Assembly (NCBI GenBank): GCA_948847595.1
Contig: CAQOGY010000002.1
Coordinates: forward strand, 1-64,000
Source of the DNA: an uncultured Bacteroides sp.
Lineage (GTDB): Bacteria > Bacteroidota > Bacteroidia > Bacteroidales > Bacteroidaceae
Length of the DNA: 64,000 nt
Direction: 5' to 3'
Of this stretch, positions 19,858 through 27,894 are shown piece by piece; the first letter of the stretch is position 1; every line of letters starts with the position of its first letter. The position numbers were made by a program, and so were the translations under genes. The notes below the pieces were generated by a model that searched no databases, had not been told where the DNA came from, and saw only the letters and a list, made by a program, of their open reading frames with translations.

Positions 19858-19902
19858 AAAAACTATCAAATACCACCTAAAAACTATCCGCGGATAGTTT
19901 TT
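19858..19902. repeat. AAAAACTATC repeats and 24-bp palindrome between glsA and the ECF sigma gene
   Basis: AAAAACTATC occurs at 19858-19867 and again at 19879-19888, exactly 21 bp apart. The second copy is the left arm of a perfect 24-bp palindrome (12-bp arms, 19879-19902, centre CCGCGG). The element lies in the 258-bp divergent gap between glsA (minus) and the sigma factor gene (plus), so it could be an operator for either or both, or a hairpin in RNA. Confidence 0.6.
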
Positions 19903-20006
19903 CCCCTAAATTTTGTCGGTTCATACCCTATCTCATTATCAGAAATGCTGTAAACTTGCACCATCGAAAAATACAAACGAATATTCACTTTTTAAAAGCA
20001 ACGTAT

Positions 20007-20510
20007 ATGAAAAGTTTAAGCTTCAGAAAAGATTTAGTAGGAGTACAAGATGAGTTACTCCGCTTCGCATACAAACTGACAACCGACCGCGAAGAAGCAA
20101 ACGATTTGTTGCAGGAGACATCACTCAAAGCATTAGACAATGAGGATAAATATATGCCCGACACAAATTTCAAAGGATGGATGTATACCATCATGCGCAA
20201 TATCTTTATCAACAACTACCGTAAAGTAGTTCGCGACCAGACATTCATCGATCAGACCGATAATCTTTATCATCTGAACCTGCCACAAGACACCGGCTTT
20301 GAAAGTACGGAAAGAACGTACGACCTGAAAGAAATGCATCGGGTAGTCAACGCGCTCCCGAAAGAATATAGAGTTCCGTTCGCTATGCACGTTTCCGGCT
20401 TCAAGTACCGCGAAATCGCTGAAAAGCTGAACCTCCCGCTGGGCACCGTGAAGAGCCGTATCTTCTTCACCCGCCAGAAATTGCAGGAAGAACTGAAAGA
20501 CTTTCGCTAA
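20007..20510 (+). CDS. ECF-type RNA polymerase sigma factor
   Basis: A 167-residue group 4 sigma factor. Region 2 is seen in DELLRFAYKLTTDREEANDL and in FKGWMYTIMRNIFINNYRK, and region 4 in ALPKEYRVPFAMHVSG with helix-turn-helix YREIAEKLNLPLGTVKSRI. I start at the ATG at 20007 (MKSLSFRKDLVG). No anti-sigma factor gene is next to it, since the following gene is mraZ after a terminator, so it is either constitutive or controlled in another way. A near-consensus -7 box TAAACTTG is at 19951-19958. This short type is common in Bacteroides as a stand-alone sigma factor. Confidence 0.93.
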   Translation: MKSLSFRKDLVGVQDELLRFAYKLTTDREEANDLLQETSLKALDNEDKYMPDTNFKGWMYTIMRNIFINNYRKVVRDQTFIDQTDNLYHLNLPQDTGFESTERTYDLKEMHRVVNALPKEYRVPFAMHVSGFKYREIAEKLNLPLGTVKSRIFFTRQKLQEELKDFR

Positions 20511-20580
20511 ACCTTTAACTATATTATTTATCAATTCCAAGTTAGATATTTTTAGTGCAGATTTTTAATTGTGTTAGTTT

Positions 20581-20615
20581 AAGGCAGAAGAGTTACCATA
20601 CCTTCTGCCTTTTTT
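20581..20615 (+). terminator. Terminator of the ECF sigma gene
   Basis: AAGGCAGAAG (20581-20590) pairs perfectly with CTTCTGCCTT (20602-20611) and runs into TTTT. It lies 70 bp after the sigma factor stop. Confidence 0.9.
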
Positions 20616-20632
20616 ACTAATCCCTCCTATAT

Positions 20633-20715
20633 GACACCCGGATGTCGAGCATACTGACACCCGGGTGTTGTACGTCCTGACACCCGGGTGTCATACATAC
20701 CGAGACCCGGGTGTC
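20633..20715. repeat. Four palindromes at an exact 23-bp period
   Basis: Four 14-bp near-identical palindromes start at 20633, 20656, 20679 and 20702: GACACCCGGATGTC, GACACCCGGGTGTT, GACACCCGGGTGTC and GAGACCCGGGTGTC. The starts are 23 bp apart each time, while the 9-bp spacers differ in sequence. The array lies between the ECF sigma terminator and the mraZ promoter, in a 454-bp gap with no gene. The rest of that gap holds an 8-bp-stem hairpin at 20733-20753 and the MraZ operator. Confidence 0.85.
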
Positions 20716-20900
20716 GTGCAAACCTGCCTCGCAAAGAGAGAAAGCCTCTCTTTCGATAAAAAAAGATTCTTCTTCAATACAAACAAAAAAGCAACGCATC
20801 TTTTCGCTTTCGCCCACTAATAAAGCATTTCCCAAACTGCATCTCTTTCAAGTAAATAAGCATTTAACAATCGGTTGAAAACTTATCTAAAAGATTTTTA

Positions 20901-20940
20901 TGGAAAATTGTGGGGAATTGTGGGGAATTTCCTACTTTTA
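20901..20940 (+). promoter_or_regulatory. MraZ-type operator and mraZ promoter
   Basis: Three 10-bp units, TGGAAAATTG, TGGGGAATTG and TGGGGAATTT, follow one another at 20901-20930. MraZ is known to bind direct TGGGN repeats separated by 5 bp, and the last two copies fit exactly. TACTTTTA at 20933-20940 is one base from the -7 consensus, with TTG at 20908-20910 (22-bp spacing) inside the repeats. MraZ bound here would cover the promoter, which fits autorepression of the dcw cluster. Confidence 0.75.
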
Positions 20941-20964
20941 CGCTCTCTTATTATAATAAGGTAA

Positions 20965-21435
20965 ATGATACGTTTTTTAGGCAATATTGAAGTCAGGGCG
21001 GACGCCAAAGGAAGAGTGTTCATCCCCGCTACTTTCAGGAAGCAACTGCAAGCTGCTTCCGAAGAGAGACTTATTATGCGTAAAGACGTATTTCAGGACT
21101 GCCTGACACTGTACCCCGAGAGCGTGTGGAACGAGGAGCTGAATGAGCTCCGGAGCAGGCTGAACAAATGGAATAGCAAACACCAGCTCATTTTCAGACA
21201 GTTTGTGAGTGACGTCGAAGTAGTTACGCCCGACAGCAACGGACGCATACTGATTCCGAAGCGTTACTTACAGATTTGTAATATCCGTGGAGATATACGG
21301 TTTATCGGTATCGACAACAAGATAGAGATATGGGCCAAAGAACGGGCAGAACAACCGTTCATGTCCCCCGAAGAGTTCGGTGCAGCATTAGAAGAGATTA
21401 TGAACGATGAAAATAGACAAGATGGAGAAAGATGA
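20965..21435 (+). CDS. mraZ: Transcriptional regulator MraZ
   Basis: A 156-residue protein with two SpoVT/AbrB-like repeats: VRADAKGRVFIPATFRKQL (about 9-28) and VTPDSNGRILIPKRYLQ (about 92-108). MraZ forms a ring and binds repeats upstream of its own gene, limiting expression of the division and cell-wall cluster it heads. Three matching repeats are visible 35-64 bp before this ATG. The end overlaps rsmH by 14 bp. Confidence 0.96.
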   Translation: MIRFLGNIEVRADAKGRVFIPATFRKQLQAASEERLIMRKDVFQDCLTLYPESVWNEELNELRSRLNKWNSKHQLIFRQFVSDVEVVTPDSNGRILIPKRYLQICNIRGDIRFIGIDNKIEIWAKERAEQPFMSPEEFGAALEEIMNDENRQDGER

Positions 21436-22336
21436 GTTGACATACCACGTACCCGTACTGCTAAAGGAAAGCGTTGACGGAATGAATATTCATCCGGACG
21501 GAACGTATGTAGACGTTACCTTCGGAGGAGCAGGGCATTCGCGCGAGATTCTTTCACGCCTTGGAGAAGGCGGGCGCCTGCTGGGATTCGATCAGGACGA
21601 GGATGCCGAACGGAATATCGTCAATGATCCCCACTTCACCTTTGTACGCAGCAACTTCCGCTATTTGCAGAATTTCCTGCGGTATCATGACATCGAACAG
21701 GTGGACGCAATCCTCGCCGACCTCGGCGTGTCCTCCCACCATTTCGACGACAGCGAGCGTGGCTTCTCATTCCGTTTTGACGGAGCGCTGGATATGCGCA
21801 TGAACAAACGTGCAGGACTAACCGCCGCCGACATCGTCAACACATACGAAGAAGAACGGCTCGCAAACATCTTCTATCTGTACGGTGAACTGAAGAACAG
21901 CCGCAAACTGGCATCCGCCATCGTAAAAGCCAGAAACGGACAGTCTATCCGGACTATCGGCGAGTTTCTGGAAATCATCAAGCCGCTTTTCGGACGCGAA
22001 CGGGAGAAGAAAGAACTGGCGAAAGTATTTCAGGCACTCCGCATTGAAGTGAATCAGGAAATGGAAGCACTGAAAGAAATGCTGGCAGCAGCCACCGAAG
22101 CGCTCAAACCGGGGGGGCGCCTTGTAGTGATCACGTATCACTCACTGGAAGACCGCATGGTGAAGAATATAATGAAAACAGGAAACGTAGAAGGGAAAGC
22201 GGAAACCGACTTCTTTGGAAACCTGCAAACTCCGTTCCGGTTGGTCAACAATAAAGTGATTGTCCCCGATGAAGCGGAGATAGAAAGAAATCCACGGTCG
22301 AGAAGTGCCAAATTACGAATCGCAGAGAAGAAATAA
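21422..22336 (+). CDS. rsmH: 16S rRNA m4C1402 methyltransferase RsmH
   Basis: S-adenosylmethionine-dependent methyltransferase of 304 residues that N4-methylates C1402 in the 16S rRNA decoding centre. Diagnostic stretches are YHVPVLLKESVDGM at the N-terminus, the SAM-binding VDVTFGGAGHSREIL, ILADLGVSSHHFDD, RGFSFRFDGALDMRM and LVVITYHSLEDRMVK. I choose the ATG at 21422 (MEKDELTYHVPV); an ATG at 21407 would add five residues. Second gene of the dcw cluster. Confidence 0.96.
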   Translation: MEKDELTYHVPVLLKESVDGMNIHPDGTYVDVTFGGAGHSREILSRLGEGGRLLGFDQDEDAERNIVNDPHFTFVRSNFRYLQNFLRYHDIEQVDAILADLGVSSHHFDDSERGFSFRFDGALDMRMNKRAGLTAADIVNTYEEERLANIFYLYGELKNSRKLASAIVKARNGQSIRTIGEFLEIIKPLFGREREKKELAKVFQALRIEVNQEMEALKEMLAAATEALKPGGRLVVITYHSLEDRMVKNIMKTGNVEGKAETDFFGNLQTPFRLVNNKVIVPDEAEIERNPRSRSAKLRIAEKK

Positions 22337-22344
22337 TCTCAGAT

Positions 22345-22701
22345 ATGGAAGAAGAAGCAGTAAACAAAAAAGCAGAAGAGGGCAAAAAGAAAAAACGTAC
22401 CTCATTGAAAAGTATTCTGGGAGGAGATATCCTCGCCACAGACTTTTTCCGCCGGCAGACGAAGCTGTTGGTGCTGATTATGGTATTCATCATCTTCTAC
22501 ATCCATAACCGCTATGCGAGCCAGCAACAACAGATCGAGATCGACCGGTTGAAAAAAGAATTAATCGACATTAAATACGATGCGTTGACCCGTAGTTCGG
22601 AGCTGATGGAGAAAAGCCGTCAGTCACGCATCGAAGAGTATATATCAAACAAGGAAAGTGATTTGCAGACCTCTACCAACCCGCCTTACCTTATTAAATA
22701 A
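22345..22701 (+). CDS. ftsL: FtsL-like cell division protein
   Basis: A 118-residue bitopic membrane protein with a basic cytoplasmic N-terminus (to about 40), one transmembrane helix (LLVLIMVFIIFYIH, about 42-55), and a periplasmic coiled coil with heptads (QQQIEIDRLKKELIDIKYDA). FtsL proteins are poorly conserved, so identity rests on size, topology and position between rsmH and ftsI. It would join the FtsQ-L-B subcomplex that activates septal peptidoglycan synthesis. Confidence 0.8.
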   Translation: MEEEAVNKKAEEGKKKKRTSLKSILGGDILATDFFRRQTKLLVLIMVFIIFYIHNRYASQQQQIEIDRLKKELIDIKYDALTRSSELMEKSRQSRIEEYISNKESDLQTSTNPPYLIK

Positions 22702-22737
22702 GGTGTAAGTGGAGAGTCTTAAAAGAGAATAAGCACT

Positions 22738-24888
22738 GTGGCAGTAAATAAGAAAAATATAATGACCCGTTACTTCTTTGTCATTCTGATCATGGCACTG
22801 ATAGGAGTAGCAATTGTCGTCAAGGCAGGCGTGACCATGTTTGCCGAACGGCAGTACTGGCAGGATGTAGCCGATCGTTTCGTAAAAGAAAACGTGACGG
22901 TGAAACCTAACCGCGGAAACATTATTTCTTCTGACGGTAAACTGATGGCAAGTTCACTGCCTGAATACAGAATCTACATGGACTTTATGTCCGGTGAAAA
23001 GGACGAAAAAAGAAGAAAGAAGGATCAGGCACGTCGGGATTCCATCCTCAAAGCCAATATGGATTCGATTTGCATCGGACTGCATAAGATATTCCCCGAC
23101 AGAAGTGCGGCACAATTCAAGGCACACCTTCAAAAAGGACGTCAGGCCAAAAGCCGTAACTACCTGATCTACCCGAAGCGTATCTCTTATATACAATATA
23201 AAGAGGTGAAACGTCTGCCTGTCTTCTGTCTGAACCGCTATAAGGGAGGATTCAAGGAGTTGGCATATAATCAGCGCAAGAAACCTTTCGGCTCATTGGC
23301 AGCCCGTACCCTGGGAGATGTATATGCCGATACAGCCCAAGGAGCAAAGAACGGTATAGAACTCGCGTTCGATACGATTCTGAAAGGACGTGACGGGCTG
23401 ACTCACCGCCAAAAGGTGATGAACAAATACCTGAACATTGTCGATGTCGCCCCGATCGACGGTTGCGACCTGATCACCACCATCGATGTAGGTATGCAGG
23501 ATATTTGCGAAAAAGCATTGGTAGACAAGCTGAAAGAATTGAACGCCACCGTGGGTGTAGTCGTATTGATGGAAGTTGCAACCGGAGAAGTAAAAGCCAT
23601 CGTCAATATGACGCAAGGCAGAGACGGTGAATATTATGAAGTACGCAACAATGCAATCAGCGATATGCTCGAACCAGGTTCTACCTTCAAGACAGCCTCT
23701 ATCATGGTAGCTCTGGAAGACGGAAAAATCACTCCGGACTATATCGTAGACACCGGCAACGGACAAAAGCCGATGCATGGCCGTGTCATGAAAGACCACA
23801 ACTGGCATCGAGGCGGATACGGCAAACTGACTGTTACCGAGATTTTGGGAGTATCGTCCAATGTCGGAACTTCCAGCATCATCGAGAACTTTTACGGAAG
23901 CAACCCGCAGAAGTTTGTGGACGGACTGAAACGGATGAGCATCGACCAGCCACTCCACCTGCAAATATCCGGAGAAGGAAAGCCGAATATTCGTGGTCCG
24001 AAAGAACGCTATTTTTCAAAAACGACTTTGCCATGGATGAGCATCGGCTATGAAACGCAGGTTCCACCGATCAATATTCTGACATTCTATAATGCAATAG
24101 CCAATAATGGAGTATCCATACGTCCGAAGTTTGTAAAAGCCGCCGTCAGAGACGGAGAAGTGATAAAGGAATATCCGACGGAAATCATCAATCCCAAGAT
24201 CTGTTCGGACAAGACGCTGGCACAAATACGGGAAATCCTGCGGAAAGTGGTAGGTGAAGGACTTGCCAAACCGGCAGGAAGCAAGCAGTTCCATGTGTCC
24301 GGTAAGACCGGAACAGCACAGGTTTCGCAGGGAGCAGCCGGCTACAAGACAGGAAGAACCAATTATCTCGTCAGCTTCTGCGGATACTTCCCATCGGAAG
24401 AGCCGAAGTACAGTATGATTGTTTCGATCCAGAAACCCGGTTTGCCCGCTTCGGGAGGTTTGATGGCAGGTAGCGTATTCAGCAAGATCGCAGAAAGAGT
24501 GTATGCCAAAGACCTGCGCTTGCCACTCACAAGTGCCATTGATACGAATACGGTAGTCATCCCGAACGTTAAGGCAGGAGAAATGAGGGAAACGCAACGG
24601 GTACTGGAAGAACTGAATATAAAGATACAGGGAAAAATCACCGATTCGGGAAAAGAAGTATGGGGAAGCACCCATCCCGCCCCTCAGGCGGTAGTTCTTG
24701 AAAGCCGGGGTATCATGCAGAACTTCGTGCCAAGCGTCGTAGGCATGGGAGCGAAAGATGCTGTTTATCTATTGGAAAGCAAAGGATTGAAAGTCAATCT
24801 GGTGGGAGTCGGGAAAGTAAAAAGCCAGTCGATAGCCAACGGCAGTGTTGCAAGAAAAGGGCAGACGATTACGCTTACGTTGCATTAA
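22738..24888 (+). CDS. ftsI: Division transpeptidase FtsI/PBP3 with C-terminal PASTA domain
   Basis: Class B penicillin-binding protein of 716 residues that cross-links septal peptidoglycan with FtsW. It has one transmembrane helix (about 11-32), a PBP dimer domain starting at VKPNRGNIISSDGKLMA, and the transpeptidase motifs S315-T-F-K318 (EPGSTFK), S373-S-N375 and K523-T-G (SGKTGTAQ). A C-terminal PASTA-type repeat (about 650-716, FVPSVVGMGAKDAVYLLES) is normal in Bacteroidetes. The start is a GTG at 22738, 36 bp after ftsL; an ATG at 22762 would cut into the basic pre-membrane stretch. Confidence 0.94.
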   Translation: MAVNKKNIMTRYFFVILIMALIGVAIVVKAGVTMFAERQYWQDVADRFVKENVTVKPNRGNIISSDGKLMASSLPEYRIYMDFMSGEKDEKRRKKDQARRDSILKANMDSICIGLHKIFPDRSAAQFKAHLQKGRQAKSRNYLIYPKRISYIQYKEVKRLPVFCLNRYKGGFKELAYNQRKKPFGSLAARTLGDVYADTAQGAKNGIELAFDTILKGRDGLTHRQKVMNKYLNIVDVAPIDGCDLITTIDVGMQDICEKALVDKLKELNATVGVVVLMEVATGEVKAIVNMTQGRDGEYYEVRNNAISDMLEPGSTFKTASIMVALEDGKITPDYIVDTGNGQKPMHGRVMKDHNWHRGGYGKLTVTEILGVSSNVGTSSIIENFYGSNPQKFVDGLKRMSIDQPLHLQISGEGKPNIRGPKERYFSKTTLPWMSIGYETQVPPINILTFYNAIANNGVSIRPKFVKAAVRDGEVIKEYPTEIINPKICSDKTLAQIREILRKVVGEGLAKPAGSKQFHVSGKTGTAQVSQGAAGYKTGRTNYLVSFCGYFPSEEPKYSMIVSIQKPGLPASGGLMAGSVFSKIAERVYAKDLRLPLTSAIDTNTVVIPNVKAGEMRETQRVLEELNIKIQGKITDSGKEVWGSTHPAPQAVVLESRGIMQNFVPSVVGMGAKDAVYLLESKGLKVNLVGVGKVKSQSIANGSVARKGQTITLTLH

Positions 24889-24911
24889 GAATTAAATTAA
24901 GTAGGACAGAT

Positions 24912-26360
24912 ATGTTATTAAACGAGTTACTGAAAGCAATCCAGCCGGTGCAAGTGACCGGAGATTCAAGGATAGAGATCACCGGAGTCAACATTGACTC
25001 CCGTCTGGTGGAAGCCGGACAGCTGTTTATGGCGATGCGCGGTACGCAGACCGATGGTCACGCCTATATCCCCGCTGCCATTCAGAAGGGAGCGACTGCC
25101 ATCCTCTGCGAAGATTTACCCGAGGAACCCGTAGCAGGAATCACTTATATTCAGGTGAAAGACAGCGAAGATGCAGTGGGAAAGATTGCTACGACATTCT
25201 ACGGTAATCCGACTTCACAATTCGAACTGGTCGGCGTGACGGGCACAAACGGCAAGACAACCATCGCCACCTTATTATATAATACATTCCGCTACTTCGG
25301 ATATAAAGTGGGATTAATCTCTACTGTCTGCAACTATATCGACGATCAGCCGATTCCGACAGAACATACCACCCCCGACCCTATCACGCTCAACCGCTTG
25401 TTGGGGCAAATGGCAGACGAAGGATGCAAGTACGTCTTTATGGAAGTCAGTTCACATTCCATCGCTCAAAAACGTATCAGCGGATTAAAGTTTGCGGGAG
25501 GTATCTTCACGAACCTGACGCGCGATCATCTGGATTATCACAAAACGGTAGAGAACTATCTGAAGGCAAAGAAAAAGTTCTTTGACGATATGCCTAAAAA
25601 CGCTTTCAGCCTCACCAACCTTGACGATAAGAACGGGCTGGTGATGACACAGAATACACGTTCCAAGGTCTACACCTATTCATTAAGAAGCCTCAGCGAC
25701 TTCAAAGGCCGGGTCATAGAATCCCATTTTGAAGGAATGCTGCTCGATTTCAATAATCATGAGCTGGCCGTTCAGTTTATCGGCAAGTTCAATGCTTCCA
25801 ATCTGTTGGCGGTATTTGGAGCAGCCGTATTATTGGGCAAAAAAGAGGAAGATATACTTCTTGCGCTCAGTACGCTCCATCCGGTAGCCGGACGTTTCGA
25901 TGCCATCCGTTCTCCGAAAGGGGTAACGGCCATCGTTGACTATGCACATACTCCGGATGCGCTGGTGAATGTATTGAACGCCATTCATGGAGTACTCGAA
26001 GGCAAAGGAAAAGTGATCACCGTAGTAGGTGCCGGCGGCAACCGCGATAAGGGGAAACGCCCCATCATGGCAAAGGAGGCAGCGAAAGCCAGTGACCGGG
26101 TGATCATCACATCGGACAATCCGCGTTTTGAAGAGCCACAGGAGATCATCAACGATATGCTTGCCGGACTGGATGCGGAAGATATGAGAAAAACGCTCAG
26201 CATCGCCGACCGGAAAGAAGCGATCCGCACGGCTTGCATGCTTGCAGAAAAAGGGGACGTGATACTCGTTGCCGGAAAAGGGCACGAAAACTATCAGGAA
26301 ATCAAAGGAGTGAAACACCACTTTGACGACAAGGAAGTTTTGAAGGAAATATTTAATTGA
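24912..26360 (+). CDS. murE: UDP-MurNAc-tripeptide synthetase MurE (meso-diaminopimelate type)
   Basis: Mur ligase of 482 residues that adds the third amino acid to UDP-MurNAc-L-Ala-D-Glu. The ATP loop is GVTGTNGKTT (K115), followed by HTTPDP and the central-domain FTNLTRDHLDYHKT. The D402-N-P-R405 motif (SDNPRFEEP) marks enzymes that use meso-diaminopimelate rather than lysine, as expected in a Gram-negative bacterium. It follows ftsI by 23 bp. There is no murF in this cluster, so that gene must lie elsewhere. Confidence 0.97.
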   Translation: MLLNELLKAIQPVQVTGDSRIEITGVNIDSRLVEAGQLFMAMRGTQTDGHAYIPAAIQKGATAILCEDLPEEPVAGITYIQVKDSEDAVGKIATTFYGNPTSQFELVGVTGTNGKTTIATLLYNTFRYFGYKVGLISTVCNYIDDQPIPTEHTTPDPITLNRLLGQMADEGCKYVFMEVSSHSIAQKRISGLKFAGGIFTNLTRDHLDYHKTVENYLKAKKKFFDDMPKNAFSLTNLDDKNGLVMTQNTRSKVYTYSLRSLSDFKGRVIESHFEGMLLDFNNHELAVQFIGKFNASNLLAVFGAAVLLGKKEEDILLALSTLHPVAGRFDAIRSPKGVTAIVDYAHTPDALVNVLNAIHGVLEGKGKVITVVGAGGNRDKGKRPIMAKEAAKASDRVIITSDNPRFEEPQEIINDMLAGLDAEDMRKTLSIADRKEAIRTACMLAEKGDVILVAGKGHENYQEIKGVKHHFDDKEVLKEIFN

Positions 26361-26457
26361 CAACATATAATTATTTGCAATAGACAGCATCTTATCAAGC
26401 GTGGGGCAACAATGAGAAACTGTAAATTGCAGGCTATAAATTGTAAATAGAAAAGAG

Positions 26458-27726
26458 ATGTTATACTATCTGTTTGAATGGCTGCACAAGCTTAATTTTC
26501 CCGGAGCGGGAATGTTCGGTTATACCTCATTCCGTGCTTTGATGGCTGTTATCCTCGCATTGCTTATATCAAGTATATGGGGAGACAAATTCATCAATCT
26601 GCTTAAAAAGAAGCAAATCACGGAAACACAGCGTGACGCCAAGACCGACCCGTTCGGTGTCAATAAAGTAGGCGTGCCAAGCATGGGAGGTGTCATCATC
26701 ATTGTAGCCATCCTTATACCTTGCCTGCTATTGGGTAAGCTGGATAATATATACATGATATTGATGTTGATCACCACTGTATGGCTGGGATCACTCGGTT
26801 TTGCCGACGACTATATCAAAATATTCAAGAAAGACAAGGAAGGCTTGCACGGTAAGTTCAAAATCATCGGTCAGGTGGGGCTGGGGCTGATTGTAGGCCT
26901 AACCCTGTATCTGAGTCCGGATGTAGTTATCCGTGAGAATATCGAGGTTCACACACCGGGACAGGAAATGGAAGTGATTCACGGAACCAATGATTTAAAA
27001 TCTACCCAAACCACTATTCCTTTCTTCAAAAGTAACAACTTAGATTATGCCGACCTGGTGGGCTTTATGGGCGAACATGCACAGACAGCCGGATGGTTCC
27101 TGTTCGTGATCATTACGATCTTCGTTGTAACCGCCGTATCCAACGGGGCCAACCTGAATGACGGTATGGACGGCATGGCGGCCGGGAACTCCGCCATTAT
27201 CGGTGCCACGCTGGGAATACTGGCGTACGTATCATCACACATCGAATTTGCCAGCTATCTGAATATCATGTACATTCCGGGATCGGAAGAACTGGTAATC
27301 TACATTTGCGCCTTTATCGGTGCACTGATCGGTTTCTTATGGTACAACGCCTATCCGGCACAAGTATTCATGGGAGACACAGGCAGCCTGACTATCGGTG
27401 GTATCATTGCCGTATTTGCCATTATCATCCACAAAGAATTGCTGATACCGATTCTCTGCGGTGTATTTCTGGTTGAGAATCTGTCAGTCATACTGCAACG
27501 CTTCTACTATAAGATAGGTAAGCGGAAGGGAGTGAAACAGCGGTTGTTCAAACGAACTCCGATACACGATCATTTCCGTACTTCGATGAGTCTGGTAGAA
27601 CCGGGATGTACGGTGAAGTTCACGAAACCCGACCAGCTGTTTCACGAATCAAAAATTACCGTCCGTTTCTGGATTGTAACGATTGTACTGGCAGCGATAA
27701 CGATTATTACATTAAAAATACGATGA
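26458..27726 (+). CDS. mraY: Phospho-MurNAc-pentapeptide transferase MraY
   Basis: Polytopic inner-membrane enzyme of 422 residues that moves phospho-MurNAc-pentapeptide onto undecaprenyl phosphate to make lipid I. Key parts are VPSMGGVIIIV, the Mg-binding GFADDYIKIFKKD, NLNDGMDGMAAG, FMGDTGSLTIGG and the cytoplasmic histidine motif RTPIHDHFR. It is longer than the E. coli enzyme because of an insertion around residues 160-195 (IEVHTPGQEMEVIHGTND), common in Bacteroidetes. The 97-bp leader contains AAATTGTAAATA, which recurs before ftsA and the YqeY-like gene. Confidence 0.97.
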   Translation: MLYYLFEWLHKLNFPGAGMFGYTSFRALMAVILALLISSIWGDKFINLLKKKQITETQRDAKTDPFGVNKVGVPSMGGVIIIVAILIPCLLLGKLDNIYMILMLITTVWLGSLGFADDYIKIFKKDKEGLHGKFKIIGQVGLGLIVGLTLYLSPDVVIRENIEVHTPGQEMEVIHGTNDLKSTQTTIPFFKSNNLDYADLVGFMGEHAQTAGWFLFVIITIFVVTAVSNGANLNDGMDGMAAGNSAIIGATLGILAYVSSHIEFASYLNIMYIPGSEELVIYICAFIGALIGFLWYNAYPAQVFMGDTGSLTIGGIIAVFAIIIHKELLIPILCGVFLVENLSVILQRFYYKIGKRKGVKQRLFKRTPIHDHFRTSMSLVEPGCTVKFTKPDQLFHESKITVRFWIVTIVLAAITIITLKIR

Positions 27727-27894
27727 GAACAAACAGACTGCCCAATGCAGGATATTTGTAACATTAATATAGTTGAGAGTATTAACCCGATTATTAACTT
27801 TAAAAAGATGTGCGCAGCCGACGAGCGAAAAAGGAAGGATGAAAAGGAAGAGAGAAGCGTCTGCCTGTCGGACAGCAATAGCACATTACTGTAA

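Noticed and set aside
20633..20715. CRISPR array
   Set aside because: The units are 14-bp palindromes with 9-bp spacers, far too short for CRISPR, and no cas genes are present.
20617..20835. Minus-strand 72-codon gene between the sigma factor and mraZ
   Set aside because: It is an open frame across the palindrome array; the repeated residues come from the repeats and there is no leader.
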